Source: Pelotomaculum terephthalicicum JT (GTDB lineage Bacteria > Bacillota > Desulfotomaculia > Desulfotomaculales > Pelotomaculaceae). Taken from it: a DNA stretch of 64,000 nt. Made by a program: the position numbers and the translations under genes. Within the stretch, counting starts at the first letter, position 1. The number at the start of each line of letters is the position of its first letter. This document shows, piece by piece, positions 16,361 through 24,979 of the stretch. The stretch lies in assembly GCF_022410535.1 (NCBI RefSeq), contig NZ_JAKNBL010000005.1:83664-147663 (forward strand), written 5' to 3'. Under the pieces are notes generated by a model, which did not search any database, was not told the origin of the DNA, and saw only the letters and a program-made list of their open reading frames with translations.

Positions 16361-16431
16361 CTCGATGTGGCTTCCGATACTATTATTATACAGTGCCCTT
16401 AAGCAAACACTCCCTCAGAATTCCCTCATCT

Positions 16432-16881
16432 TTATCCGAACAGCATACTGCGCAGGTGGTTAAGCGCGTTGCTCCGCAGCCGCTCGATATGGCTTTCGCT
16501 GTAGCTGAGTTCACTCATCAGACGGTAGGTTGCGCCGGACTTCTGGTTGTCACCCATGTAGAATTCAGATAGGATGTGCTGCTCAGTGTCCGTCAAGCTT
16601 GACCAGGCAGGCTCGAACCATGCCATATACTCTATCGCCTGGCTGTAGCGTTCCCGCAGGATGTCCAGCTTGTCAATCTGCGCCGCCAGTTTGTCGGCTC
16701 CAGCCTGCGGATTCCTTGCGGACGGCATACTGGATAGCTTGGGGGTTCTGGGCGCAATCATTTCTTCGTACACACTCTTTATTTCCTCTGGAGTGTTGTT
16801 GATGATAAACCGCATGTTGTTGTAGTCGCGGATGGCGGCAATCGTCGCCGCATTTTTGTTGATATATTTCAGCGCAATCAT
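16432..16881 (-). CDS. ArpU/sigma-70 region 4-like late transcription regulator
   Basis: 149 aa. The N-terminal half is helical; the C-terminal part 'LTDTEQHILSEFYMGDN' plus 'YRLMSELSYSESHIERLRSNALNHLR' resembles sigma-70 region 4 helix-turn-helix. In Firmicutes phages a protein of this type (ArpU/RinA/DUF1492 group) sits at the end of the early operon and switches on packaging and morphogenesis genes. Overlaps the helicase gene by 4 nt and is followed by a strong terminator. Confidence 0.75.
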   Translation of the reverse strand: MIALKYINKNAATIAAIRDYNNMRFIINNTPEEIKSVYEEMIAPRTPKLSSMPSARNPQAGADKLAAQIDKLDILRERYSQAIEYMAWFEPAWSSLTDTEQHILSEFYMGDNQKSGATYRLMSELSYSESHIERLRSNALNHLRSMLFG

Positions 16882-18233
16882 GCTACCACCTCCTTCAGGT
16901 TTGCTTTTACCGCATCAATCAGGGCGGTCTGGGTCTTGTCCTTTCTTTCCAGGGCGCGCATCACATCTTCATCAATGGTGCCATTGGTGATGATGTGGTG
17001 GATAACCACCGTATCCTTTTGACCCTGCCGCCACAGCCGGGCGTTGGTCTGCTGGTAGAGTTCAAGGCTCCAGGTAAGCCCAAACCATACCAGAATGGAG
17101 CCGCCCGCCTGCAAATTCAATCCGTGTCCGGCCGATGCCGGATGAATCACGGCCAGTGGTATTTTTCCGTCATTCCAGCGCCTAATGGAAGCAGTGCTGT
17201 CCAGCTTCTCAGCGGGGAAACGATTAATTATCCTCTCCAGATCGTGCTTGAACCAGTAAGCTACCAAAACAGGCTTGCCGTTGGCGGCTTCGATAATATC
17301 CTCCATGGCATCCAGCTTGCGGTTGTGGATATGCGCCACGCCTTTATCCTCGTCATACACCGCGCCGTTGGCCATCTGCAGGAGCTTGCCGGAAAGCGCC
17401 GCGGCGTTGGCGGCATCAATTTCCCGACCTTTAAGGGACAGTACCAACTCGCGCTTCATTGCCTGGTAGCAAGCCATTTCATTTTCTGACAGCCTGACGG
17501 GGATCTCGTTCATCACCAGTTCCGGCAGCTTCAAATAGTCGGTATTTTTCATGCTGATGGTGATGTCGGAAATCAGCCGGTAAATAGCTTCCTCGGCACC
17601 GGGCCGGGGTTTGTATGAAAACACCATCTGCTGGTTACGCTTGTCCGGCATAAAATAATTATTGCGGAAGTGGGTGATATATCTGCCAAGGCGCTGCCCC
17701 ATATCAAGAATGCCGATTTCAGCCCACAGGTCCATCAATCCATTGGATGAAGGCGTACCGGTAAGGCCGACTATCCGTTTAACCCCAGGCCGAACCTTGC
17801 GCAGGGCCTTGAACCGTTTGGAGCCGTTATCCTTGAAAGAACTCAACTCGTCGATTACCACCATATCGAAGTCGAAGGGAAGGCCGCTTTTATTCACCAG
17901 CCAGTCGACATTCTCCCGGTTGATGATGTACACTTGCGCTCTTTTCCTAAGCGCAGCTTTCCGCTGGGCTTCGCTACCTATAGCCACCGAGCAGGTAAGC
18001 CCCTTTAAGTGATCCCATTTTTCAATTTCCGTGGGCCATGTATCCCGTGCCACCCTAAGCGGGGCAATGACCAGAACCTTGCGAATCTCGAAACTTTCCA
18101 GGGTAAGGTCGAAGATGGCTGTCAGCGTAATGACGCTTTTGCCAAGTCCCATTTTAAGCAGAACAGCCGCGATTGGATGCTTAAGGATGAATCTTGTGGC
18201 ATAATCCTGATATTCATGTGGCTCGTATCTCAT
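16878..18233 (-). CDS. SNF2-like DEAD/DEAH-box DNA helicase
   Basis: 451 aa superfamily 2 protein. Motif I 'LKMGLGKSVIT' (about 27-37), motif II 'VVIDELSSFKD' (DELS), motif III-like 'GLTGTPSSNGLMDLWAE', and C-terminal motif VI 'QTNARLWRQGQKD'. Encoded after VRR-NUC in many phages of Clostridia and probably acts in replication or recombination. Overlaps VRR-NUC by 20 nt. Confidence 0.93.
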   Translation of the reverse strand: MRYEPHEYQDYATRFILKHPIAAVLLKMGLGKSVITLTAIFDLTLESFEIRKVLVIAPLRVARDTWPTEIEKWDHLKGLTCSVAIGSEAQRKAALRKRAQVYIINRENVDWLVNKSGLPFDFDMVVIDELSSFKDNGSKRFKALRKVRPGVKRIVGLTGTPSSNGLMDLWAEIGILDMGQRLGRYITHFRNNYFMPDKRNQQMVFSYKPRPGAEEAIYRLISDITISMKNTDYLKLPELVMNEIPVRLSENEMACYQAMKRELVLSLKGREIDAANAAALSGKLLQMANGAVYDEDKGVAHIHNRKLDAMEDIIEAANGKPVLVAYWFKHDLERIINRFPAEKLDSTASIRRWNDGKIPLAVIHPASAGHGLNLQAGGSILVWFGLTWSLELYQQTNARLWRQGQKDTVVIHHIITNGTIDEDVMRALERKDKTQTALIDAVKANLKEVVA

Positions 18234-18507
18234 TCAGCATCCCTCCAATCTGCTCCGGGCTATCTATGACGTACACCGAAAACCCTAACGCTTCCAGTTG
18301 TCTTTTTCGTCTTACCTGCAAAGGCCGTAATTTACATCCCATCGCTTTAATTTCTGCAAAGGCCATCCGTCCATCGGGCAATAATATTAAGCGGTCGGGC
18401 ACTCCATCGAACCCTGGTGACACAAACTTTAGCGCTAAACCATCCATGCCGCGGACTGCCTTGACCAGTTTTTGTTCTATCTTTTTTTCTCGCATAGGAC
18501 TCCCCAT
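18214..18507 (-). CDS. VRR-NUC domain nuclease
   Basis: 97 aa minimal PD-(D/E)XK nuclease. 'SPGFDGVPDRLILLPDGRMAFAEIKA' supplies Asp and Glu-x-Lys of the active site; 'GCKLRPLQVRRKRQLEALGFSVYVIDS' completes the VRR-NUC fold. Stand-alone VRR-NUC proteins of phages can resolve Holliday junctions; paired here with the helicase. Confidence 0.92.
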   Translation of the reverse strand: MGSPMREKKIEQKLVKAVRGMDGLALKFVSPGFDGVPDRLILLPDGRMAFAEIKAMGCKLRPLQVRRKRQLEALGFSVYVIDSPEQIGGMLNEIRAT

Positions 18508-18550
18508 AGCATTTTTATTCCTTTCATCTTGTTGCTACTTGCTCATTTGC

Positions 18551-18828
18551 TGGAACGGAACACACCTTGGAACAATAACCTGGAACAGCCTCGAACCCTG
18601 AATTTACAAGGCATTCCGCTCAGTTGTGTTCCAGTCGTACCGAAAAATTCCTTATAGACCCTTACGCGTGTATATAGTTCCATATAGGTACAGAGAGTAA
18701 TAATACAAATAACTCATATATAATTCTTGGAACACTTGGAACAGAACTTGTCGAGTTGCCTATTCTTCTAAGCTAACGCCTGTTCCCACTGTTCTCTTTT
18801 CCTGGAACAAACCCGGAACGCTTGGAAC
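18551..18828. repeat. Cluster of TGGAAC repeats, candidate replication origin
   Basis: In the 330-bp non-coding gap between VapE primase and VRR-NUC. Exact TGGAAC on the plus strand at 18,551, 18,568, 18,581, 18,728, 18,737, 18,803 and 18,823; inverted GTTCCA at 18,628 and 18,677; CGGAAC at 18,556 and 18,814. Several are spaced 9-13 bp apart. The centre (18,660-18,730) is AT-rich. Iteron-like repeats plus an AT-rich block beside a primase-helicase gene fit a phage origin (inference). Confidence 0.6.
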
Positions 18829-18837
18829 ACCTCTGCC

Positions 18838-21189
18838 TTAATCCGGCTTTCTCAACCACACATTTTGGGGGCCGTAGCCAATGATTCGGATCTTCTTATC
18901 CCCGCGCCGCCAGTCGGTCATTTTCTGCATGATGGCGGTGATTTCATAGCTGTCGCGGGTTCTGATGTCCTCGCGGTTCTTGTTCAGGCACTCGCACCAG
19001 ATCTCAATATTGCTGACAATATCGCGCCGTTTAACACCTGGCGGCCTGGTTGGGTCATTCTGATCCCGGAAATAATCACGTCTTCGGTATACATCCAAAG
19101 TGTCCCAGTTCTCCGGCAGAAGCATGTCGAGATACTCGCGTACCAAGCCTTCACGTTCATCAGATTCCATGGCGTCTGCCTGCTCACTGACCGCCGCCTC
19201 CGCATCGGCTCCCTCAAGGTAGAGCTTCTCACCGTTGTTCCATATCAGCTTGGCCTCGGCCCAAATCTGAAGAACATCATCATCTGTGATATCCCAACCA
19301 CGCCTGGCATTTTTACCGCTTACACGGACTGGCCAGAAGCGGCGGTTGCCGGTCACATCACGAAGAAAACCGGCACTTTCGCTGTTGGTGCTGCCCACAA
19401 TAATACATTGACGAGGATGGCTTTCAGTTACATGTCCGTAGCTGGCACGATAGTTATCATCACAACGGGATAAAAATGCTTTTACGTTGTTAACGTCAGT
19501 TTTCCGGATACCAGCAAGTTCGGGGATTTCTATAATCCAGAACCCCTGTATCTTTTCAGGAGCATCCTTGCCTTTTCCCATGTCAGCAAAGGTCAGGCTG
19601 TCGGAAAACCACTCTCCGGCCAGCTTGCCAAAGAACGTGGATTTTCCAAGTCCAGTCGCCCCATTAATGACCAGCATGTAGTCAAACTTAATCCCAGGCT
19701 GATAAATGCGGGCGACCGCCGCCGCAAAAGTCTTTCTAGTAACAGCCCTGGTGTACGGGGTATCTTCTGCACCGAAGTAATCAATCAGAAGCGTTTCGAC
19801 TCTTTTAATGCCGTCCCAGGTAGGAAGTGTGTTAAGATACTCACGTATCGGATGGAATTGTCGGGCAGCTGCTGCTGCCATAACGGCATTATTCGTCTTA
19901 GTCGGTGAGTAGATGCCATAATGATTTTGCAGATATTCATAAAGTTTCGCCGCGTCCGTTTCGCTCCAGCCAGGTTTGAACCTTTGCCAGGGTATTTCCC
20001 CACGAACATCCACACCGTCCCGCAGTTGGTTAAAAACGATACCGCTCAAATTAGGGTCATTGTTTAATATCAGAAGATAGTTTCCGAAACTGTCTTTAAC
20101 AGCACCGGTCTTTTCAAGTTCCAGGGCCTTCTGCCAATCCGCATCCCTAAACTCGTTCTCCGCCTGGGCTTTACGTTCTTCAGCCAACTGCTCCTTGACC
20201 CGTTCATCCTTTATGGCTAGTTCCGTCATGGCCCTAAAGGAGGGCAGCTTTCCCGGAGGGGTATCCAAAGCGGTCTTGTCGTCGAGGTCGCGGAAGCGGT
20301 GTATTCGCACCAGATCAAAGGCATTCAGCAGCCTGCCGCAGGCCGGATCGGTAGCGTGATGGCTGTAGGCGAATTTACCATCGTATATGACCAGTCCCGC
20401 TGAAGAATCAGCAGGGATATAGTCGTAACGCCCATTCATCGCGCTGCGCTCATAGACGTCGGATAAAAAAGTCTCAATTGCATCCTCAATCGAGTAAGCC
20501 CGGCAGAACGCACCGACTGCACCTTCCTTGGTGAGCGGATCGGCTTGCTGGGTAATTTGGCTACGAACCACTTCTGACTGGCGCGAGGATACAGGCCACA
20601 AGGAAGTATCCCGCCAGTCAGTGTATTTTTCGAGATATATATCGGGGTTGAGCAGTTCGCCTTCTTTTTCTTGGAACACAAACTCACCGTCAGATGGCGT
20701 TGACGGCCAATACATAAGCCGTGATGGCTCATAAGTCGTGTCATCAAACAAGTCGATACCGATTTCCTTGGCTACCATGCGACCAAGAGCGGGGTACTCG
20801 TCCTCGCTTACCTCGCGGGACAGGGGAATAACAAGCCGCAGGCGCGGTGCATCCGGCGTGTGTTTGTGAGTGGAGTAAACGCAGCACTTGAAATCGTAGA
20901 GCATATTAATTTCATCCCAAATTCCTGGCCTGGCATAGTCCATATCCAAGGTGAGCAGGGAGCGGCAAAGGACATAACCGTTCCTGCGTTTGCCCTTGCG
21001 CAGAGCGCCGCCCACGAAGCCGCCCACATCTTTGATGGAATCCTGCTGCGCGCGGCTCATCTTGCGGAATTCCGATACCGTTTCGGTGGTGCGGATCGTC
21101 GTGCTGACCCGGGAGAGAAAGTTTTCCCATGAGATGTCCCTGTTTTTCCACTTCTTATCCATGCGGCTGTTGCCGACCGCTATCTTCAC
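18838..21189 (-). CDS. VapE-type primase-helicase
   Basis: 783 aa from the GTG at 21,189 (AGGAGG ten bases upstream, GTGA overlap with DUF4406). N-terminal 200 residues look like an archaeo-eukaryotic primase domain: 'LLTLDMDYARPG' with paired Asp, 'HKHTPDAPRLRLVIPL' and 'YEPSRLMYWPSTP'. The middle to C-terminus is the VirE/VapE helicase: Walker A 'INGATGLGKSTFFGKLAG', 'EIPELAGIRKTDVNNVKAFLS' and sensor-like 'IIVGSTNSESAGFLRDVTGNRRFWPV'. Initiates phage DNA synthesis. The adjacent TGGAAC cluster is its probable target. Confidence 0.9.
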   Translation of the reverse strand: MKIAVGNSRMDKKWKNRDISWENFLSRVSTTIRTTETVSEFRKMSRAQQDSIKDVGGFVGGALRKGKRRNGYVLCRSLLTLDMDYARPGIWDEINMLYDFKCCVYSTHKHTPDAPRLRLVIPLSREVSEDEYPALGRMVAKEIGIDLFDDTTYEPSRLMYWPSTPSDGEFVFQEKEGELLNPDIYLEKYTDWRDTSLWPVSSRQSEVVRSQITQQADPLTKEGAVGAFCRAYSIEDAIETFLSDVYERSAMNGRYDYIPADSSAGLVIYDGKFAYSHHATDPACGRLLNAFDLVRIHRFRDLDDKTALDTPPGKLPSFRAMTELAIKDERVKEQLAEERKAQAENEFRDADWQKALELEKTGAVKDSFGNYLLILNNDPNLSGIVFNQLRDGVDVRGEIPWQRFKPGWSETDAAKLYEYLQNHYGIYSPTKTNNAVMAAAAARQFHPIREYLNTLPTWDGIKRVETLLIDYFGAEDTPYTRAVTRKTFAAAVARIYQPGIKFDYMLVINGATGLGKSTFFGKLAGEWFSDSLTFADMGKGKDAPEKIQGFWIIEIPELAGIRKTDVNNVKAFLSRCDDNYRASYGHVTESHPRQCIIVGSTNSESAGFLRDVTGNRRFWPVRVSGKNARRGWDITDDDVLQIWAEAKLIWNNGEKLYLEGADAEAAVSEQADAMESDEREGLVREYLDMLLPENWDTLDVYRRRDYFRDQNDPTRPPGVKRRDIVSNIEIWCECLNKNREDIRTRDSYEITAIMQKMTDWRRGDKKIRIIGYGPQNVWLRKPD

Positions 21190-21599
21190 GTTCCCTGCAC
21201 CTCCTCGCATTTCTCAGTAAAGTGCCGAATGGGGATGCCCTGCTTTTTCGCTTTGCTGATTTCCCGGGCCATACCGTCCGACACCCGGTGGCCGAACACC
21301 CACAGCTCATCGCATTTGCTAAGTAGAACCAGGGCAAAATTTAGCCCGAGATCGCGCTCTTCACGGTTGCCGTCGTCCATAAACTGTGGGTAGTGGAGAT
21401 GTGGTGCGAGGGGGATGTACCCCTTGCTGACGGCAAACCGGCAATAGCCCAATGCACGGATGATGTTGTGTTCAGTGTCACCGGCAAAAGGAGAGCAGAT
21501 GTAAACCAGCGGACGGTACCGTTTTTCCTTTCGCGCCGCACCGTCCGAAGAAAGAGCGGCTATATGTTCCGGGCAGCCCCCGCTGTTACGCCCGTCCAT
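21186..21599 (-). CDS. DUF4406 protein (nucleoside deoxyribosyltransferase-like)
   Basis: 137 aa from the ATG at 21,599, which has GGGAGGGGCG upstream. Core 'VYICSPFAGDTEHNIIRALGYCRFAVSKGYIPLAPHLHYPQFMDD', then 'ALVLLSKCDELWVFGHRVSDGMAREI', is the DUF4406/deoxyribosyltransferase-like Rossmann pattern. May modify nucleotides or bind a nucleotide ligand; no activity is proven for the family. Overlaps the antirepressor stop by 14 nt. Confidence 0.8.
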   Translation of the reverse strand: MDGRNSGGCPEHIAALSSDGAARKEKRYRPLVYICSPFAGDTEHNIIRALGYCRFAVSKGYIPLAPHLHYPQFMDDGNREERDLGLNFALVLLSKCDELWVFGHRVSDGMAREISKAKKQGIPIRHFTEKCEEVQGT

Positions 21600-22371
21600 C
21601 CCTATCCGCCCCTCCCCCGAGAAAGTAGTTGACAAAATACTGCTGCCCTTTGCCAGTAACTTTGGTGGTCTTGCTGATGGTGACATGACCATCCGAATGG
21701 GTAATGGCGGTTTCTTTTACTTTGAAAAGACCGAGTTCCATGGCCTTTTGGGTCGGCGCGTTGTAGTCGGTGCCTTTGCGCTTGATAAGGAAGCCGTCCT
21801 GGCGGAGCCTTTCAAACAGGCGGTTCTGGCCGATTTCGATACCGTTGCCTTTGAGGATTTTCGCCAGTTCGCCGATTAAAATGGTGCCGTCCGATACGGA
21901 TACAGCATCGGCAAATACCACCTTAGGCTTATCTTGGGCGACCTGTAGCTGAAGCCGCTCTTTTTCCTGGCGTTCCTCCTTGAGGGCGGTCAAGAGCTTA
22001 ATCCAGGAGTCAGGGTCATTCATGATTTCTTCCAGCTTAGAGGTTGTGATGTAAGCTCCGTGTCTGCGAATCTGAGGAAGAACCTCGTGGGTAACCCAGC
22101 GTTTAAACTTCTTGGCTTCGGGCTTGTCAGAGCGCAGGATAACATTGTAAAGCCCGCTCTCGTTAACGATGTTGGTTTGCTGCCGCCTACCCATACTGTC
22201 GGTGACGTAAGCCAGACTTACATCATCCTCGTCAAGCCGGTCGGCAATCATGCGAGCGTTGCTGAGTTCCAGCACTCCGCACACATCCTTTAGCACCCAC
22301 CAAGTTTCGCCGTTCCTCTGGATGGTTCTGACCTCTTTTCCCTCGTAGGAGAATACCTGTAGTTCGTTCAT
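21586..22371 (-). CDS. BRO-family antirepressor with KilAC domain
   Basis: 261 aa from the ATG at 22,371 (MNELQVFSYEGKEVRTIQR), with AAAGGACG upstream. Residues 2-110 are BRO-N ('WWVLKDVCGVLELSNARMIADRL', 'NESGLYNVILRSDKPEAKKFKRWV', 'VLPQIRRHGAY'). Residues about 145-255 are the KilAC/ANT domain ('VSVSDGTILIGELAKILKGNGIEIGQNRLFERLRQDGFL'). Antirepressors of this kind bind and inactivate prophage repressors. Its leader carries a conserved RNA-like element also found at 26,629. Confidence 0.92.
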   Translation of the reverse strand: MNELQVFSYEGKEVRTIQRNGETWWVLKDVCGVLELSNARMIADRLDEDDVSLAYVTDSMGRRQQTNIVNESGLYNVILRSDKPEAKKFKRWVTHEVLPQIRRHGAYITTSKLEEIMNDPDSWIKLLTALKEERQEKERLQLQVAQDKPKVVFADAVSVSDGTILIGELAKILKGNGIEIGQNRLFERLRQDGFLIKRKGTDYNAPTQKAMELGLFKVKETAITHSDGHVTISKTTKVTGKGQQYFVNYFLGGGADRDGRA

Positions 22372-22381
22372 ATGGATTCGT

Positions 22382-22451
22382 CCTTTCCGAAGGCTTGGAT
22401 TTTGTTTTTGGCCTTCGCTATATCGCCACCACAAGGAGCGGAATCGGACGG
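22382..22451 (-). promoter_or_regulatory. Conserved structured leader, copy A (antirepressor)
   Basis: Minus-strand blocks CCGTCCGATTC, GGTGGC, ATA, GAAGGC and AGCCTTCGGAAAGG occur in the same order as in copy B at 26,629. GAAGGC pairs with GCCTTC to form a hairpin whose 3' side runs into the ribosome site GGAAAGGA, 11 nt before the ATG. Fits a cis-acting translational control element; no known riboswitch class was recognised. Confidence 0.6.
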
Positions 22452-22465
22452 TCCATTATTTTTTT

Positions 22466-24400
22466 CTAATCTTTTTTATAGAACTGGCACTCAAAGCCGT
22501 CAGCACGGAGCAGAAGCCCCTTAGCCCAGGGAGGAGTTTCACCCATAACCTGGCATATATCATCAACCAATGCATCTGCCGGGGCTTCAATGACAACCTC
22601 GTCATGGACATGCATTACTATGTTGTAGCCCAGGGCATCCAAACGGCGCATGGCATGGCAGAGAATGTCTCTTGAGGTCGCCTGGACGATGTTCTCCACG
22701 AACTTAGGCCCGTAGCTTTCGATGCGCTCCCATTTCTTGTTTGTCCCAATACCCTCATATGTCACCGATTCGCTGCCGAAGCGGTTTAGCTCTATTCTGG
22801 GCTTCACATAGCAAAGCTTCCTGCCGGATGGCAAGGTAATGAACAGCATTCCGCTGCGGTACTCAAAGCGGAGTCCATGTGTTTCCGTAGTGACGCGTTC
22901 CTTGACCGCCCTTTTGGCAGCCCGGTCAACGTCCCACCAGAACCTTACTATGTTGGGATTGGCCTTTCGCCAGACGGTTACCAGCGGCTGGAGTTCATTC
23001 TCAGTAAGCCCCATATCAAGAGCGCCCATAGCGGTTAAAGCACCGACTGATCCGCCGTAGCCAAGCGCCAATTCGGCTATTTTCCCTTTCTGGCGCAGCG
23101 GGCTGCCTTTGGTGACCTCTTCAATAGGAACATGAAACATCTGCGCCGCCGATGCTTCATAAATCTTGCCGTGGGTGGCAAATACCTCATTCCGCCATGT
23201 TTCACCCGCCAACCAGGCTATTACCCTGGCTTCAATGGCGGAAAAGTCAGCAACGATAAATTTTAATCCAGATTGTGGGATGAATGCGGTACGGATAAGT
23301 TCGGATAAAACGGAGGGCACAGAATCATAGAGCATCTCTGCTGCATCAAATTGCCCGGAACGAATAAGATTACGAGCTTCCTCTAAATCCGATAGATGGT
23401 TTTGCGGAAGATTTTGTACTTGGATCAACCGCCCAGCAAAGCGGCCAGTACGATTAGCTCCGTAGAACTGCAGCAACCCGCGCGCCCTGCCGTCGGAGCA
23501 GACTGCGTTTTCCATGGCTGTGTATTTCTTTATACTGGACTTGGCTAGCTTCTGCCGTAATTCCAAAACATGTCCCAGATTTCCGGGTGCGGTCTTAAGC
23601 AGTTCCTTAACCGCGGCCTTGTCCAACGTATCTGTTTTAAGGCCATGTTCAGCAAGCCAGGACTTCATCTGCGCGACCGAGTTGGGATTATCCAGTGCAG
23701 TCAGTTCTTGCATAACTCGCGTCAGTTCCGATCGGGATCGCTCATCGCAGCTGATCGCTTGCCTGACCAGGATTATGTCCAGCAGGATACCTCGATCATT
23801 GATTTCCTGGTCAAGGATATAGTTTTTCCACTCATCCTCCGGTACGGGAAAGCTCGCCAGCTTTGCCTGTATTGCCATTTCCGTTTCCACATCGCGGGCA
23901 TTGTAGGCTTTGAAGCGTTCCCACCTTTGAGGGTCGTGTTCAGGGAGATTACGAGTGCGCTGATTGTTTGTTTTAGTAGGCTTGCAGGGCATGGAGAAGT
24001 AGCGGATCAGGTCTTTGCCTTCAGTCAGTTTTTGTTTTTCAGCGCCGGTGACCAACGCAGCGCCCTCCAGCGTTAAAGGCAGACCGAGATAGGCGGACCA
24101 CACCATGGTGCAACGCCATGAATTTGGTTTCAGCCACTGGTTAAGATAGCGGGACAGACATACGCGTTCAAACTGCGCATTATGTGCCCATTTGATAACG
24201 GATTCATCTAAAAGGGCGCTGTAAATCTCATCCGGCAGATGTTCACCGCTGGCCAGATCAATAACCTGAACACCTCCGCCGTCAACACTGTAACCGAACA
24301 ACAGGATTTCAAAATCCGGGGACTCAGCATAGCGATAGACCCCGCTTTTCGCGAGGTCTACCGTGCTGAAAGTCTCTAAATCAATACTAAGCGTTCTCAT
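22466..24400 (-). CDS. Family A DNA polymerase
   Basis: 644 aa phage-type Pol I. N-terminal 3'-5' exonuclease begins 'LSIDLETFSTVDL' (DxE) with 'IKWAHNAQFERVCLSRYL' (Exo II). The polymerase domain has 'FYGANRTGRFAGRLIQVQNLP', motif A 'FIVADFSAIEARVIAWLAGE', an O-helix-like 'RQKGKIAELALGYGGSVGAL' and motif C 'VMHVHDEVVIEAP'. It replicates the phage genome. Overlaps the DUF2815 gene by 4 nt. Confidence 0.95.
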   Translation of the reverse strand: MRTLSIDLETFSTVDLAKSGVYRYAESPDFEILLFGYSVDGGGVQVIDLASGEHLPDEIYSALLDESVIKWAHNAQFERVCLSRYLNQWLKPNSWRCTMVWSAYLGLPLTLEGAALVTGAEKQKLTEGKDLIRYFSMPCKPTKTNNQRTRNLPEHDPQRWERFKAYNARDVETEMAIQAKLASFPVPEDEWKNYILDQEINDRGILLDIILVRQAISCDERSRSELTRVMQELTALDNPNSVAQMKSWLAEHGLKTDTLDKAAVKELLKTAPGNLGHVLELRQKLAKSSIKKYTAMENAVCSDGRARGLLQFYGANRTGRFAGRLIQVQNLPQNHLSDLEEARNLIRSGQFDAAEMLYDSVPSVLSELIRTAFIPQSGLKFIVADFSAIEARVIAWLAGETWRNEVFATHGKIYEASAAQMFHVPIEEVTKGSPLRQKGKIAELALGYGGSVGALTAMGALDMGLTENELQPLVTVWRKANPNIVRFWWDVDRAAKRAVKERVTTETHGLRFEYRSGMLFITLPSGRKLCYVKPRIELNRFGSESVTYEGIGTNKKWERIESYGPKFVENIVQATSRDILCHAMRRLDALGYNIVMHVHDEVVIEAPADALVDDICQVMGETPPWAKGLLLRADGFECQFYKKD

Positions 24401-24975
24401 GACAGAAAATCATCGTCCACATCAGTGGCAAAATCATCAGCAGCACTTGATTTGCTGCCCAGCGGTTCACCGTCACGAATTTTCTGGATGTTGCCCAAGC
24501 CACAGGCAATTCCTTTGTTGCCGTTGGAATTGAAAGCATAAAAGTTTATGCTGACTCTTGCGTAAACACCAGAATAGATTTCTGAACGCTCAAGGATAGG
24601 GTTGACTTGCCTGTCCACGATTTGTGGAGCGGTATTGCTATTGGCGTTTACAAAATAGCTGTTGGCGTAGGCTTCGTCATCAGGGCGGTCGACATCGCCA
24701 TCACGAAGCGGAAGTTTTAACTGCGCTTTAGAAGGAATCTTGCCACCGAATTTGCCTTTGCCTTCCTCGATCGCTGCATCCACAGCTGCATTGATGGCCG
24801 CGATGGTCTTGGTGTCTGACTTGGGGATAATCAGGCTGACACTGTATTTTTCCGCGCCGCCGTTGATGGACTTGGGTTCCCATACATTCGCATAGGATAG
24901 ACGTACAATGCCGGTGATAACTTTGGTGGGATTTTTCCCAAGACTACGATTAACTTTGTTTGCTGTATTTGACAT
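24397..24975 (-). CDS. DUF2815 protein, T7 gp2.5-like ssDNA-binding protein
   Basis: 192 aa from the ATG at 24,975 (MSNTANKVNRSLG), with GGAGG nine bases upstream; the ATG at 24,999 lies inside the end of the preceding gene. OB-fold pattern 'TGIVRLSYANVWEP', 'EKYSVSLIIPKSD' and 'YFVNANSNTAPQIVDR', 'YSGVYARVSINFYAFNSNGNKGI', and an acidic C-terminal tail 'DDFATDVDDDFLS' typical of ssDNA-binding proteins that recruit polymerase. Encoded directly upstream of the polymerase. Confidence 0.85.
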   Translation of the reverse strand: MSNTANKVNRSLGKNPTKVITGIVRLSYANVWEPKSINGGAEKYSVSLIIPKSDTKTIAAINAAVDAAIEEGKGKFGGKIPSKAQLKLPLRDGDVDRPDDEAYANSYFVNANSNTAPQIVDRQVNPILERSEIYSGVYARVSINFYAFNSNGNKGIACGLGNIQKIRDGEPLGSKSSAADDFATDVDDDFLS

Positions 24976-24979
24976 AGTA

